Numbered from the stretch's first letter, positions 1 through 6,104 are shown. The stretch: 13,002 nucleotides of DNA from UBA3637 sp051885475 (GCA_051885475.1 JBJEXE010000028.1:1-13002); one strand, 5' to 3'. Translations and numbers: made by a program. Notes: a model not told the origin generated them from the letters alone.

Positions 1-25
1 AGAGGGAACAATAAAAAAATCAAAA

Positions 26-96
26 TGTCATATTCGTGCTTGACACGAATATCCAGCAGAACTTAAAGCCTTATTTCCATCCTCTGGAAAATGACA
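26..96. repeat. interspersed palindromic repeat, copy A
   Basis: The element opens with TGTCAT (26-31) and closes with its complement ATGACA (91-96). Inside, a 7-bp stem (32-38 with 44-50) closes the loop CTTGA and is followed by ATCCAGCA. A second stem (TTTCCA, loop TCCTC, TGGAAA) precedes the closing motif. The same order of parts occurs at 12507-12605 with different stem bases. It resembles the small interspersed palindromic repeats of alphaproteobacteria. It is noncoding, and its role is unknown. Confidence 0.7.
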
Positions 97-382
97 AGTT
101 CTTGTTTATCTTCTTTTTCCATTTTCTGTATCCATTTTTAACATATAAACATAGATTTATTTCATAGTTTCGCTTTATCGGATTAAATGGATAAAATCAA
201 CGCGCAGTTTAAAAGTTAAAAAAGTATTAACAAATGAAGAAAAAGTTAAAAAAGGGCTTGATTTTTGGCTTAGAAAGGTGAAATCTAAATTCCGCAAGAG
301 CCTCTGATTGGTCAACATAAAGACAATTATGCGACAAGAGGGGGTAGAGATTAACTTTTATATAAAAGAAAAGGAAAATAAA
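97..382 (+). promoter_or_regulatory. untranslated leader region of the pilin operon
   Basis: This is an AT-rich stretch with no credible gene. It holds a 14-bp direct repeat (211-224 and 241-254) spaced by 30 bp. From 311 onward it is part of the 148-bp inverted repeat. Inside that repeat are GACAA twice at one helical turn (322-326, 333-337) and a perfect 12-bp palindrome TTTTATATAAAA (356-367). A weak -35-like TTGATT lies at 258-263 with no good -10 element. The leader is conserved in front of the third pilin gene, which suggests a regulatory or translational role, but the promoter itself is not resolved. Confidence 0.4.
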
Positions 383-458
383 ATGAAGAAAAATGAAACA
401 GGTCGTTCAATGGTGGAAATGCTGGGCGTTTTGGCCATTATCGGCGTTTTGTCCGTCG
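311..458 (+). repeat. 148-bp perfect inverted repeat, left arm
   Basis: The arm covers 72 bases of leader plus the first 25 codons of the upstream pilin gene. Its exact reverse complement is at 1571-1718, with no mismatch or indel by eye. The sequence outside the repeat differs on the two sides, so the boundaries are sharp. Perfect identity into the untranslated leader points to recent duplication, gene conversion or recombination between the arms. Confidence 0.92.
370..432 (+). repeat. 63-bp direct repeat of RBS and prepilin leader, first copy
   Basis: Positions 370-432 recur exactly at 770-832, a 400-bp offset, covering the ribosome binding site and the first 16 codons of the two tandem prepilin genes. 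Similarity continues beyond with synonymous changes. It indicates tandem duplication of the pilin gene and gives a direct-repeat substrate for deleting one gene. Confidence 0.9.
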
Positions 459-763
459 CAGGAATTGCCGGTTATACGACGGCGATGCGCTCTTATAAAG
501 CCAACGAAGTTTTGAACGCGGCTTCTCAAGCTGTTATTTTGGCAAAAGCAACCAATGCTGGGGCAGGACAGGCTGCCGCTTTAACCAATACTGATTTGAG
601 CTTACCTGCACCTTATGGAAACGTGACAATTACCGTTACAAATTCAGATGATGAAGTACCTGCAGTTGCAGTTGCGAATGTCGGAACGGGTGTTTGTGCT
701 GCTATCCAAAATAAATTAAACCAAGCTTTATACACAATTGCTGCGGCTGATTGTACAGAGTAA
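383..763 (+). CDS. type IV prepilin-like protein 1
   Basis: This is a 126-aa protein with a class III (prepilin) leader. It starts MKKNETG, and a peptidase cut after Gly7 would give a mature N-terminus Arg-Ser-Met-Val-Glu with the family's Glu at +5 (Glu12). A hydrophobic helix follows to about residue 31. The usual Phe/Met at +1 is Arg. Cys105 and Cys124 could form a C-terminal disulfide loop as in many pilins. I chose the ATG at 383 because a ribosome binding site (AAGGAAA) sits just upstream and the same start occurs in all three paralogues. An in-frame TTG at 308 would add 25 residues in front of the leader and is unlikely. The protein should insert in the inner membrane and be built into a pilus or pseudopilus. 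No assembly ATPase, peptidase or secretin is in the window. The second pilin gene follows 19 nt downstream, probably in one transcript. Confidence 0.85.
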   Translation: MKKNETGRSMVEMLGVLAIIGVLSVAGIAGYTTAMRSYKANEVLNAASQAVILAKATNAGAGQAAALTNTDLSLPAPYGNVTITVTNSDDEVPAVAVANVGTGVCAAIQNKLNQALYTIAAADCTE

Positions 764-782
764 AATTTGAAAGGAAAATAAA

Positions 783-1214
783 ATGAAGAAAAATGAAACA
801 GGTCGTTCAATGGTGGAAATGCTGGGCGTTTTAGCCATTATCGGTGTTTTATCTGTGGCCGGTATTGCAGGTTATACAGCCGCGATGCGTAAATACCGCG
901 CCAATGAAATTGCTCAAGCCATCTCAACGATGAGCATATTGGCCAGAACCGCCAACGGGGGCGAAGGTATTACTGAAAACCAAACTTATGTGCAATTGAC
1001 GGGTGCTGCTGCAAATCCTTCAGGCGCAACAACATTGACAGCTAATGGGGGAGAAGCAGGTTTTGCAAACACTATCGCTGTGACTGTGGATGATCATGAT
1101 CTGTGTGTCACTCTCCAAAATATCTTTGGAACAGTGGCTACAAATCCCATCTATGTCTCAACACAATGTCCTGCCAATAATGGTACGACGATGACTGTGA
1201 CTGTAAGAAGTTAA
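783..1214 (+). CDS. type IV prepilin-like protein 2
   Basis: This is a 143-aa paralogue of the preceding protein, identical over residues 1-25 and diverging after about residue 35. The leader is MKKNETG, processed after Gly7 with Glu12 at +5 and a hydrophobic helix to about residue 31. The C-terminal domain is different and rich in Thr, Ala, Asn and Gly. Cys108 and Cys129 again are placed as a possible disulfide loop. The start is fixed by the same RBS-plus-ATG block (AAGGAAAATAAAATG) as in gene 1, 19 nt after the gene 1 stop. It is followed by a strong terminator. It is likely a minor or alternative pilin or pseudopilin. The family is clear, but which fibre it joins cannot be told. Confidence 0.85.
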   Translation: MKKNETGRSMVEMLGVLAIIGVLSVAGIAGYTAAMRKYRANEIAQAISTMSILARTANGGEGITENQTYVQLTGAAANPSGATTLTANGGEAGFANTIAVTVDDHDLCVTLQNIFGTVATNPIYVSTQCPANNGTTMTVTVRS

Positions 1215-1230
1215 AAAGTCAATATAAAAA

Positions 1231-1261
1231 CACCCCTGCAAACACAGGGGTGAATTTTTTT
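1231..1261. terminator. bidirectional terminator between convergent pilin genes
   Basis: Stem CACCCCTG (1231-1238), loop CAAACA, stem CAGGGGTG (1245-1252), then AA and seven T on the + strand. On the - strand the hairpin is followed by TTTTTA, so it can also end the third pilin transcript, whose stop codon lies at 1275-1277. Confidence 0.9.
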
Positions 1262-1274
1262 GCTAAAAGGTAAA

Positions 1275-1646
1275 TTACGAATTCGAGTTATTCGTTCCAC
1301 CAAATGTAATAGAATACAAAGAGCCTTTAGCGGCGTCGATGGCTTTTTGAACTTCACTACTTGCACCATTAACAGTTATATTACCATTTATATCGGCATT
1401 CATCGTAATACCACTATACGGTTCAGTCAAACCTGCTTCATTCAGAGAATTAAGGGCCTTACCTGCACCAGCATTACCGGATTTGGCCAACATGGACATC
1501 ATGGAAGCTGTATTTAAGATTTCATTGGCACGATATTTGTTCATAGCCATTGTATAGCCGGCGATACCACCGACGGACAAAACGCCGATAATGGCCAAAA
1601 CGCCCAGCATTTCCACCATTGAACGACCTGTTTCATTTTTCTTCAT
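1275..1646 (-). CDS. type IV prepilin-like protein 3
   Basis: This is a 123-aa prepilin paralogue facing the other two. Residues 1-25 are identical to protein 1 at protein and DNA level because they lie in the perfect inverted repeat. It has the same Gly7 cleavage site, Glu12 at +5 and hydrophobic helix. It resembles protein 1 further in (an LAK..NAGAG stretch near residues 53-62), then differs. Unlike the other two it has no cysteine, so it lacks the C-terminal disulfide. The start is the ATG at 1646, with the same RBS. An upstream in-frame extension exists only because the leader happens to be open. Its promoter must lie upstream of 1718, in the 1719-1800 region shared with divergent rpsU, or inside the repeat. 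No clear match was seen. Confidence 0.85.
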   Translation of the reverse strand: MKKNETGRSMVEMLGVLAIIGVLSVGGIAGYTMAMNKYRANEILNTASMMSMLAKSGNAGAGKALNSLNEAGLTEPYSGITMNADINGNITVNGASSEVQKAIDAAKGSLYSITFGGTNNSNS

Positions 1647-1718
1647 TTTATTTTCCTTTTCTTTTATATAAAAGTTAATCTCTACCCCCTCTTGTCGCAT
1701 AATTGTCTTTATGTTGAC
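1571..1718 (-). repeat. 148-bp perfect inverted repeat, right arm
   Basis: This is the exact reverse complement of 311-458. A base at left position x pairs with 2029-x. It carries the leader and first 25 codons of the third pilin gene, including the palindrome TTTTATATAAAA (1662-1673). Confidence 0.92.
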
Positions 1719-1770
1719 TAAAAAAAGGGGAAAAAGGCTTATAAAATTCCCCCCGCGGCCACAAAAATTC

Positions 1771-1799
1771 TTGCTTTTTGTTTTTGAATAAGCTATAAT
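1771..1799 (+). promoter_or_regulatory. sigma70-type promoter of rpsU
   Basis: A -35 TTGCTT (1771-1776), a 17-bp spacer and a perfect -10 TATAAT (1794-1799), giving a leader of about 40 nt before the rpsU start. Confidence 0.8.
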
Positions 1800-1844
1800 A
1801 ACGCCACTTGTTTAATTTTAAATTCCCGAAAGGAGGGATGAAGA

Positions 1845-2051
1845 GTGGTTAAAATCGTTGTGCGCGAAAATAATGTGGAAGCTGGTATCCGCGTCTTAAA
1901 GCGTAAAATGCAAAAGGATGGCTTGATGCGTGAATTGCGTATGCGTAAGTTTTACGAAAAACCTTGCGAACGCAAAAAACGTAAAAAAGAAGAATGCATC
2001 CGCAGAACACGTAAAAATCAACGTAAGCGTTATCTGACAGAAGGATTTTAA
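1845..2051 (+). CDS. rpsU: 30S ribosomal protein bS21
   Basis: This is a 68-aa, very basic protein of the small ribosomal subunit that acts near the anti-Shine-Dalgarno end of 16S rRNA during initiation. The N-terminal pattern MVKIVVRENNVEAGIRVLKRK and the later RKFYEKPCERKKRK block are characteristic of the bS21 family, and the length is usual. The start is GTG: a strong AGGAGG (1831-1836) lies 8 nt upstream. The ATG at 1838 is too close to that site and runs into a stop after four codons. It is a single-gene transcript with its own promoter and terminator. The gene on its far side (2096-2275) is convergent. Confidence 0.97.
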   Translation: MVKIVVRENNVEAGIRVLKRKMQKDGLMRELRMRKFYEKPCERKKRKKEECIRRTRKNQRKRYLTEGF

Positions 2052-2068
2052 TTTTGTCAAAACAATAG

Positions 2069-2094
2069 AACGCCCCAGTTTTGGGGCGTTTTTT
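2069..2094. terminator. rpsU terminator, shared with the convergent small gene
   Basis: AACGCCCC (2069-2076), loop AGTTTT, GGGGCGTT (2083-2090), then four more T on the + strand. On the - strand it comes immediately after the stop of the 59-aa gene and may serve it less efficiently, since the T-run on that side is interrupted. Confidence 0.9.
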
Positions 2095-2095
2095 C

Positions 2096-2275
2096 TTATC
2101 TGCTTCTGCCCAAACGAGCCTTCAAAATTTGTTGGTTCAACTTTTTGGGTCCCAAACGTTTCATCGTAGCGGGGCTCCTTTTGATATTCGGATCCAGTGC
2201 TTTGGGGGCGTTTCCTTGCACGTAATTGTAGTGAAAAGAAATCTCTTGCATACTTGTAAATAAGCCTTTTTTCAT
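2096..2275 (-). CDS. small basic protein, unrecognised
   Basis: This 59-aa reading frame runs from ATG (2275) to TAA (2096). Its ribosome binding site GAAAGGACG is well placed, and it starts 37 nt after the epmA stop on the same strand, ending exactly at the rpsU terminator. The protein is strongly basic towards its C-terminus (about residues 36-59: lysines, arginines, a GPKK turn and RLGRSR at the end), with an aromatic-rich middle (FHYNY, residues 14-18). That composition would suit an RNA- or ribosome-associated protein, but I do not recognise the family. The tidy spacing, the RBS and the terminator make a real gene likelier than chance. The epmA promoter probably drives it. Confidence 0.6.
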   Translation of the reverse strand: MKKGLFTSMQEISFHYNYVQGNAPKALDPNIKRSPATMKRLGPKKLNQQILKARLGRSR

Positions 2276-2312
2276 TTGTCGTCCTTTCGTTGGAAATTTA
2301 TTTTAGCAGATT

Positions 2313-3293
2313 TTAATTTCTTTGGCAAGGAACCCATTGGGTGTCCGCCAATTTTTCGGCGCCGCTGATCAGCATAATCAACCTGTCCACCCCCAAGGCA
2401 TTCCCAGAGGCTTTTGGCATTCCGTATTCCAAGGCCTGCAAAAAATCTTCGTCCATCGGGTCATCCCACCCATACAGACGTTTACGCTCAGCATAGTTTG
2501 CCTGAAAGCGTTCCCGTTGTTCTTTGGCATCAGTCAGTTCCGAAAAAGCATTACACAGTTCCACCCCCGCAGCATAGATTTCAAAGCGCTCACAGACTTC
2601 CGGATGTCCGGGTTTCGTCCGCGCTAAAGCCCCTAATTGTGTGGGGTATTCGCATAAAATACAAGGAACCCCATCCCCCAGTTTGTCTTCCACTTTGTTC
2701 AACATAATCCGAAAGAAAATATCTTCCCAAGTGTCTGAGTCGGCGCATTGAATACCGATTCGTTCAGCTTCCCCCCTTAAATCCTTGGCCCATAAATTGA
2801 TGCCGGCATATTTTTTGAAGGCCGCAGCAACTGTTATTTTTTGCCACCGCCCGAAAGGGTTGCAAATCCGTTCGTTATGCCTTAATTCTTTAACGCCACA
2901 CGCCTTACAGCACGCGCGCACCAAAGCAATGCTATCTTTCATCATGGCGTGATAATCCGTTCCTGCCCGATACCATTCCAACATAGTAAATTCAGGACTG
3001 TGCGTATCCGAAACGGGTTCATCCCGATAGGCATGACAAATTTGGAAAATAGCCTTTTCTCCGGCTACCAACAACTTTTTCATTGCCAACTCCGGTGAAG
3101 TTTGTAAATAAAAATCCCCTGCTTGAAAACACTTCAAATGGACTTCATCGCTGGGGGCCGGTTGTAAAGTTGGCGTATCCACTTCAATCAAACCTTGGCG
3201 CATCAGGTATTTTCTGATTGTTTGAATTACCGTTTGGCGTGTATGACGCAGGGCTGCGTTTTTCATATAAAGTTCAGGTTTCCACCATTGCAT
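2313..3293 (-). CDS. epmA: elongation factor P lysine ligase EpmA (GenX/PoxA)
   Basis: This enzyme resembles the catalytic core of lysyl-tRNA synthetase without the anticodon-binding domain. In the known pathway it activates (R)-beta-lysine with ATP and attaches it to a conserved lysine of EF-P. At 326 aa it is the usual length (325 in E. coli). Class II synthetase motifs are visible: IEVDTP (36-41), CHAYRDE and HSPEFTMLEWY (86-108), ELCNAFSELTD (245-255) and GNALGVDRLIMLISG (297-311). I start it at the ATG at 3293, with RBS GAAAGGA, because the family begins MxxWWxP. The longer in-frame reading from 3344 adds 17 unrelated residues and would overlap the promoter. It is divergent from its substrate gene efp, with overlapping promoters. 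The partner EpmB (lysine 2,3-aminomutase) and the hydroxylase EpmC are not in the window. Confidence 0.95.
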   Translation of the reverse strand: MQWWKPELYMKNAALRHTRQTVIQTIRKYLMRQGLIEVDTPTLQPAPSDEVHLKCFQAGDFYLQTSPELAMKKLLVAGEKAIFQICHAYRDEPVSDTHSPEFTMLEWYRAGTDYHAMMKDSIALVRACCKACGVKELRHNERICNPFGRWQKITVAAAFKKYAGINLWAKDLRGEAERIGIQCADSDTWEDIFFRIMLNKVEDKLGDGVPCILCEYPTQLGALARTKPGHPEVCERFEIYAAGVELCNAFSELTDAKEQRERFQANYAERKRLYGWDDPMDEDFLQALEYGMPKASGNALGVDRLIMLISGAEKLADTQWVPCQRN

Positions 3294-3294
3294 C

Positions 3295-3323
3295 TTGACT
3301 TTCCTTTCTAAATCCAGTATAAT
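3295..3323 (+). promoter_or_regulatory. efp promoter
   Basis: TTGACT (3295-3300), a 17-bp spacer and TATAAT (3318-3323), the best promoter match in the window. The -35 element touches the epmA start region, and the -10 overlaps the opposing epmA -10. The predicted leader is about 40 nt. Confidence 0.82.
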
Positions 3324-3344
3324 CTTTTTCATCAATTTTTGCAA
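3316..3344 (-). promoter_or_regulatory. epmA promoter, antiparallel to the efp promoter
   Basis: Read on the - strand: TTGCAA (3344-3339), a 17-bp spacer and TATACT (3321-3316). The -10 shares bases 3318-3321 with the efp -10. A start near 3309 leaves a short leader of about 15 nt before the ATG. Confidence 0.7.
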
Positions 3345-3370
3345 GAATCACTTTAACAAAGGAGTCAATC

Positions 3371-3934
3371 GTGAAGCAACAAGCAAACCAAATCAGACCT
3401 GGTTGGGTCATTGAACATAATGGAAAACAATATCTGGTCACCAAAATCAACATTATTACCCCGGGCAAAGGCGGTGCCTTTATTCAGGTGGAAATGCGTG
3501 GTGTGGATTCAGGCCTTAAAACCGAACAACGTTGGCGCACGGCCGATACTGTTGAAAAGTTGATGAGTGAAGAATTTGATTGCACTTACCTGTATCGCGA
3601 AGGGGATAAGTTGTGCTTTATGAATTCTGAAAGCTATGATCAATTTGAAATTATGGCTGACACAATGGGGGATAAAGCCCTTTATTTGCAAGATAATATG
3701 CCTGTCACGGTGAATTTCATTGAAGGCAAACCTGTTTCTGTCAACTTGCCTCCTCACGTGATTTTGACAATTACGGAAACGGAACCAGCCCTTAAAAATC
3801 AAACGGTCACTTCTTCTTATAAGCCGGCTGTTTTGGAAAACGGGATTCGCACAACAGTGCCGCCGTTCGTCAATGCCGGTGAAAAAATTGTCGTTTCTAC
3901 GATTGATAACAGCTACGTGGAACGCGCAAAATAA
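3371..3934 (+). CDS. efp: translation elongation factor P
   Basis: EF-P binds the ribosome between the P and E sites and rescues stalling at polyproline stretches. The protein has 187 aa, the usual length, with the three beta-barrel domains expected: KOW-like about 1-64, OB about 65-128, C-terminal OB about 129-187. The loop PGKGGAF (31-37) carries Lys33, equivalent to the lysine modified by EpmA (Lys34 in E. coli). This agrees with the adjacent epmA gene, and no Arg or Pro-loop variant is seen. The start is GTG at 3371, preceded by AAAGGAG (3358-3364) at 6 nt. The C-terminus ends in the family-typical VSTIDNSYVERA pattern. It is a single-gene unit with a strong promoter and terminator. Confidence 0.97.
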   Translation: MKQQANQIRPGWVIEHNGKQYLVTKINIITPGKGGAFIQVEMRGVDSGLKTEQRWRTADTVEKLMSEEFDCTYLYREGDKLCFMNSESYDQFEIMADTMGDKALYLQDNMPVTVNFIEGKPVSVNLPPHVILTITETEPALKNQTVTSSYKPAVLENGIRTTVPPFVNAGEKIVVSTIDNSYVERAK

Positions 3935-3964
3935 ACGGGATGACGCTCAGGCGTTTTCTTTAAA

Positions 3965-3993
3965 AGCCCCCGGTTTCGGGGGCTGATTTTTTT
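3965..3993 (+). terminator. efp terminator
   Basis: AGCCCCCG (3965-3972), loop GTTT, CGGGGGCT (3977-3984), then GA and seven T. Confidence 0.92.
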
Positions 3994-4031
3994 ACTGGTA
4001 ATAAAGGCGGGATAGATCCCGAAAGAACAAC

Positions 4032-4060
4032 AAAAAAATCCTCGTTGCCGAGGATTTTTT
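4032..4060. terminator. rne terminator, symmetrical
   Basis: A 12-bp stem with A and T tracts, AAAAAATCCTCG (4033-4044), loop TTGC, CGAGGATTTTTT (4049-4060). On the - strand it begins right after the rne stop and yields a run of seven T (4038-4032). The + strand also ends in six T, so it can work both ways and back up the efp terminator. Confidence 0.9.
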
Positions 4061-4061
4061 C

Positions 4062-6104
4062 TTATTCACCAATCAGCTTATTCCACCAACCGCCTTTTTT
4101 GGGACCGCCAATTTTTGGGGTCGGTTCTGATGGGGGCAAAGATTCAACCGGTTTTTCTTCTGTTTTTGGAAGTTCTTTTCCTGGTTGCTCAGTTTTTCCG
4201 GCCCCTTCTTCCGGTTTGTGTTCGGGGAAAGCTTCTTCCTTTTTTTCTGCTTTTTCGGCAGGTTTTTCATTTTCGGTCAAAGACTTTTGTTCCACAACCT
4301 TAAATTTGTCTTCGTTGGCACGATTTTCGTGGCGATGTCCGCGACGACGCCGACGTCCGCGACCGGCATTTTCTTTTGCCTCTTCGGTTGTTCCTTCTTC
4401 CGGTTTGAGCGGCATTTCCACTGCAGGCCCGCGGTCATAGCGTGGTCCGGGGGCAGGGGGGACACTCACTTTAACCCCATCTTCCCGAATACGTTCTAAT
4501 TTAAAATCACCCGGTTTAATTAAAGTATCATCCGCTTCAATTTGAATGCGAACACCGTATTTTTCTTCTAATCCGGTGATGTAATGACGTTTATTGTTGC
4601 CCAAGTATAAGGCCACTTTTTGGGGCACAGTCAAAATAAGACTGGCCTTTTCAAAGCGTCCGCAGGCTTCTTCCAGCATTCTTAAAGCGTGCATGGAGCA
4701 AGATTCCACCGACCGGCGCACGCCTTTTCCTGCGCAATATGGGCAGGTGTGATAACTGGATTCAATAAAGCTGGAATGCAAGCGTTGGCGGGACATTTCC
4801 ATCAAGCCAAAGCCGGACATTTTTCCCACTTGAATACGGGCCCTGTCGCGCCGTAAAGCCTCTTTTAACTTGCGTTCCACGGCGGCGTTGTTGCGTGGTT
4901 CATCCATATCAATAAAGTCAATCACGACCAAGCCGGCCATATCCCGCAAACGCAGTTGTCTGGCCAATTCTTCGCAGGTTTCCAAGTTTGTGCGCAGTGC
5001 CGTTTCTTCAATATCATGTTCGCGTGTCGCGCGTCCCGAGTTTACATCCACGGCCACCAAGGCTTCGGTTTGATCAATCACCAAATAACCACCCGAATGC
5101 AGTTGGACGATGTTGCTGTGAATGGATTCTAACTGTTGTTCTACGTGATATTCCAAAAATAAAGGTTGCTTTCCTTTATGCAGCTTCACTTTTTTCACTT
5201 GAGCGGGAATCAGCATTTTTACAAAAGCACGTGTGGTTTTAAAACCTTCTTCCCCATCCACCAAAATTTCATCAATATCCGTTGTAAAGGCATCTCTTAA
5301 AGAACGCTTCACAATATCCCCTTCTTCGTGAATCAATTTGGGGGCAATGGATTTCAAAGTCAACTCACGAATATGGCTCCATGTTTTAATCAGGTAATCA
5401 TAATCGCGTTTGATTTCGGATTTTGTTTTGCCTTGACCGGCTGTGCGAATAATAACGCTCATGCCTTCAGGGATAGGCAGTTTATCCACGATTTTACGTA
5501 ATTCTTTACGGTCTTTTCCGTTGGAAATTTTGCGTGAAACACCGCCACCGTGACTGTTGTTCGGCATCAACACGCTGAAGCGTCCCGCCAAAGACAAATA
5601 AGTTGTCATGGCTGCGCCTTTATTGCCACGTTCTTCTTTGACCGCTTGAACCAACATCACTTGACCGTTGTGAATAACTTCCTGAATTTTATATTTTTTA
5701 AGGAAAGCCGGCCGATGATGACGAATCGTTTCATCTGATTCATGCACCAATTCCACATCAGAATCAGTTTTTGCTTCTGCTTGTTCGGTTTCTTCTTTGC
5801 CTGCTTTTGCCGATTCAGCTTCAGCAATTTGGCGTTTCAATTCTTCACGGTCAGCTACGGGAATTTGGTAATAATCCGGATGAATTTCCCCAAAGGCCAA
5901 AAAGCCATGCCGATTACCGCCGTATTCCACAAAACACGCCTGTAAAGACGGCTCAACGCGCACAACTTTTGCTAAATAAATGTTTCCTTTAATTTGTTTT
6001 TTAATGTTGGTATCAACGTCTAATTCCTCTACACGTCCATTCTCCAACACGACCACGCGGGTTTCTTCCGGATGCGTGGCATCAATAAGCATTTGTTTTG
6101 ACAT
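4062..6104 (-). CDS. rne: ribonuclease E
   Basis: This is the endoribonuclease of the RNA degradosome, which cuts single-stranded AU-rich RNA and matures rRNA and tRNA. At 680 aa it is shorter than the 1061-aa E. coli enzyme, mainly through a short tail. The S1 domain (about 36-160) is split by an acidic Glu/Ala-rich insert (about 88-127). The catalytic DNase I-like domain has VDVNS with Asp353 and VIDFIDM with Asp396, matching E. coli Asp303 and Asp346 at a constant offset of 50. The Zn-link CPYC has Cys454 and Cys457 (Cys404/Cys407). After about residue 550 the tail is disordered: an Arg-rich RNA-binding block (582-595), then Lys/Glu/Pro-rich sequence. It ends in KKGGWWNKLIGE. A GWW motif at this end binds PNPase in Caulobacter, so degradosome assembly is likely. 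The ATG at 6104 has RBS GGAGA. Transcription starts about 155 nt upstream, leaving a long leader. Confidence 0.95.
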   Translation of the reverse strand: MSKQMLIDATHPEETRVVVLENGRVEELDVDTNIKKQIKGNIYLAKVVRVEPSLQACFVEYGGNRHGFLAFGEIHPDYYQIPVADREELKRQIAEAESAKAGKEETEQAEAKTDSDVELVHESDETIRHHRPAFLKKYKIQEVIHNGQVMLVQAVKEERGNKGAAMTTYLSLAGRFSVLMPNNSHGGGVSRKISNGKDRKELRKIVDKLPIPEGMSVIIRTAGQGKTKSEIKRDYDYLIKTWSHIRELTLKSIAPKLIHEEGDIVKRSLRDAFTTDIDEILVDGEEGFKTTRAFVKMLIPAQVKKVKLHKGKQPLFLEYHVEQQLESIHSNIVQLHSGGYLVIDQTEALVAVDVNSGRATREHDIEETALRTNLETCEELARQLRLRDMAGLVVIDFIDMDEPRNNAAVERKLKEALRRDRARIQVGKMSGFGLMEMSRQRLHSSFIESSYHTCPYCAGKGVRRSVESCSMHALRMLEEACGRFEKASLILTVPQKVALYLGNNKRHYITGLEEKYGVRIQIEADDTLIKPGDFKLERIREDGVKVSVPPAPGPRYDRGPAVEMPLKPEEGTTEEAKENAGRGRRRRRGHRHENRANEDKFKVVEQKSLTENEKPAEKAEKKEEAFPEHKPEEGAGKTEQPGKELPKTEEKPVESLPPSEPTPKIGGPKKGGWWNKLIGE

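Noticed and set aside
308..382. N-terminal extension of pilin 1 from a TTG codon (and the matching extension of pilin 3)
   Set aside because: The added residues precede the class III leader, have no RBS, and are open only because both leaders are copies of the same untranslated sequence. The ATG with AAGGAAA is used by all three genes.
1260..1517. 85-aa frame on the + strand over pilin 3
   Set aside because: It is antisense to a clear pilin gene, has no RBS, and its sequence is unlike any protein.
1727..1752. GGGGAA/TTCCCC hairpin upstream of rpsU as a terminator or riboswitch
   Set aside because: The stem is only 6 bp with a long AT-rich loop and no T-run, and it lies upstream of the rpsU promoter, so it is not in the rpsU transcript.
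2081..2263. 60-aa frame on the + strand after rpsU
   Set aside because: It starts inside the rpsU terminator. The complementary strand carries a better supported 59-aa gene with RBS.
4045..4440. 131-aa Ser/Phe/Pro-rich frame on the + strand opposite the rne tail
   Set aside because: It is antisense to the low-complexity Lys/Glu/Pro/Arg tail of RNase E, which explains its composition. It begins in the rne terminator.
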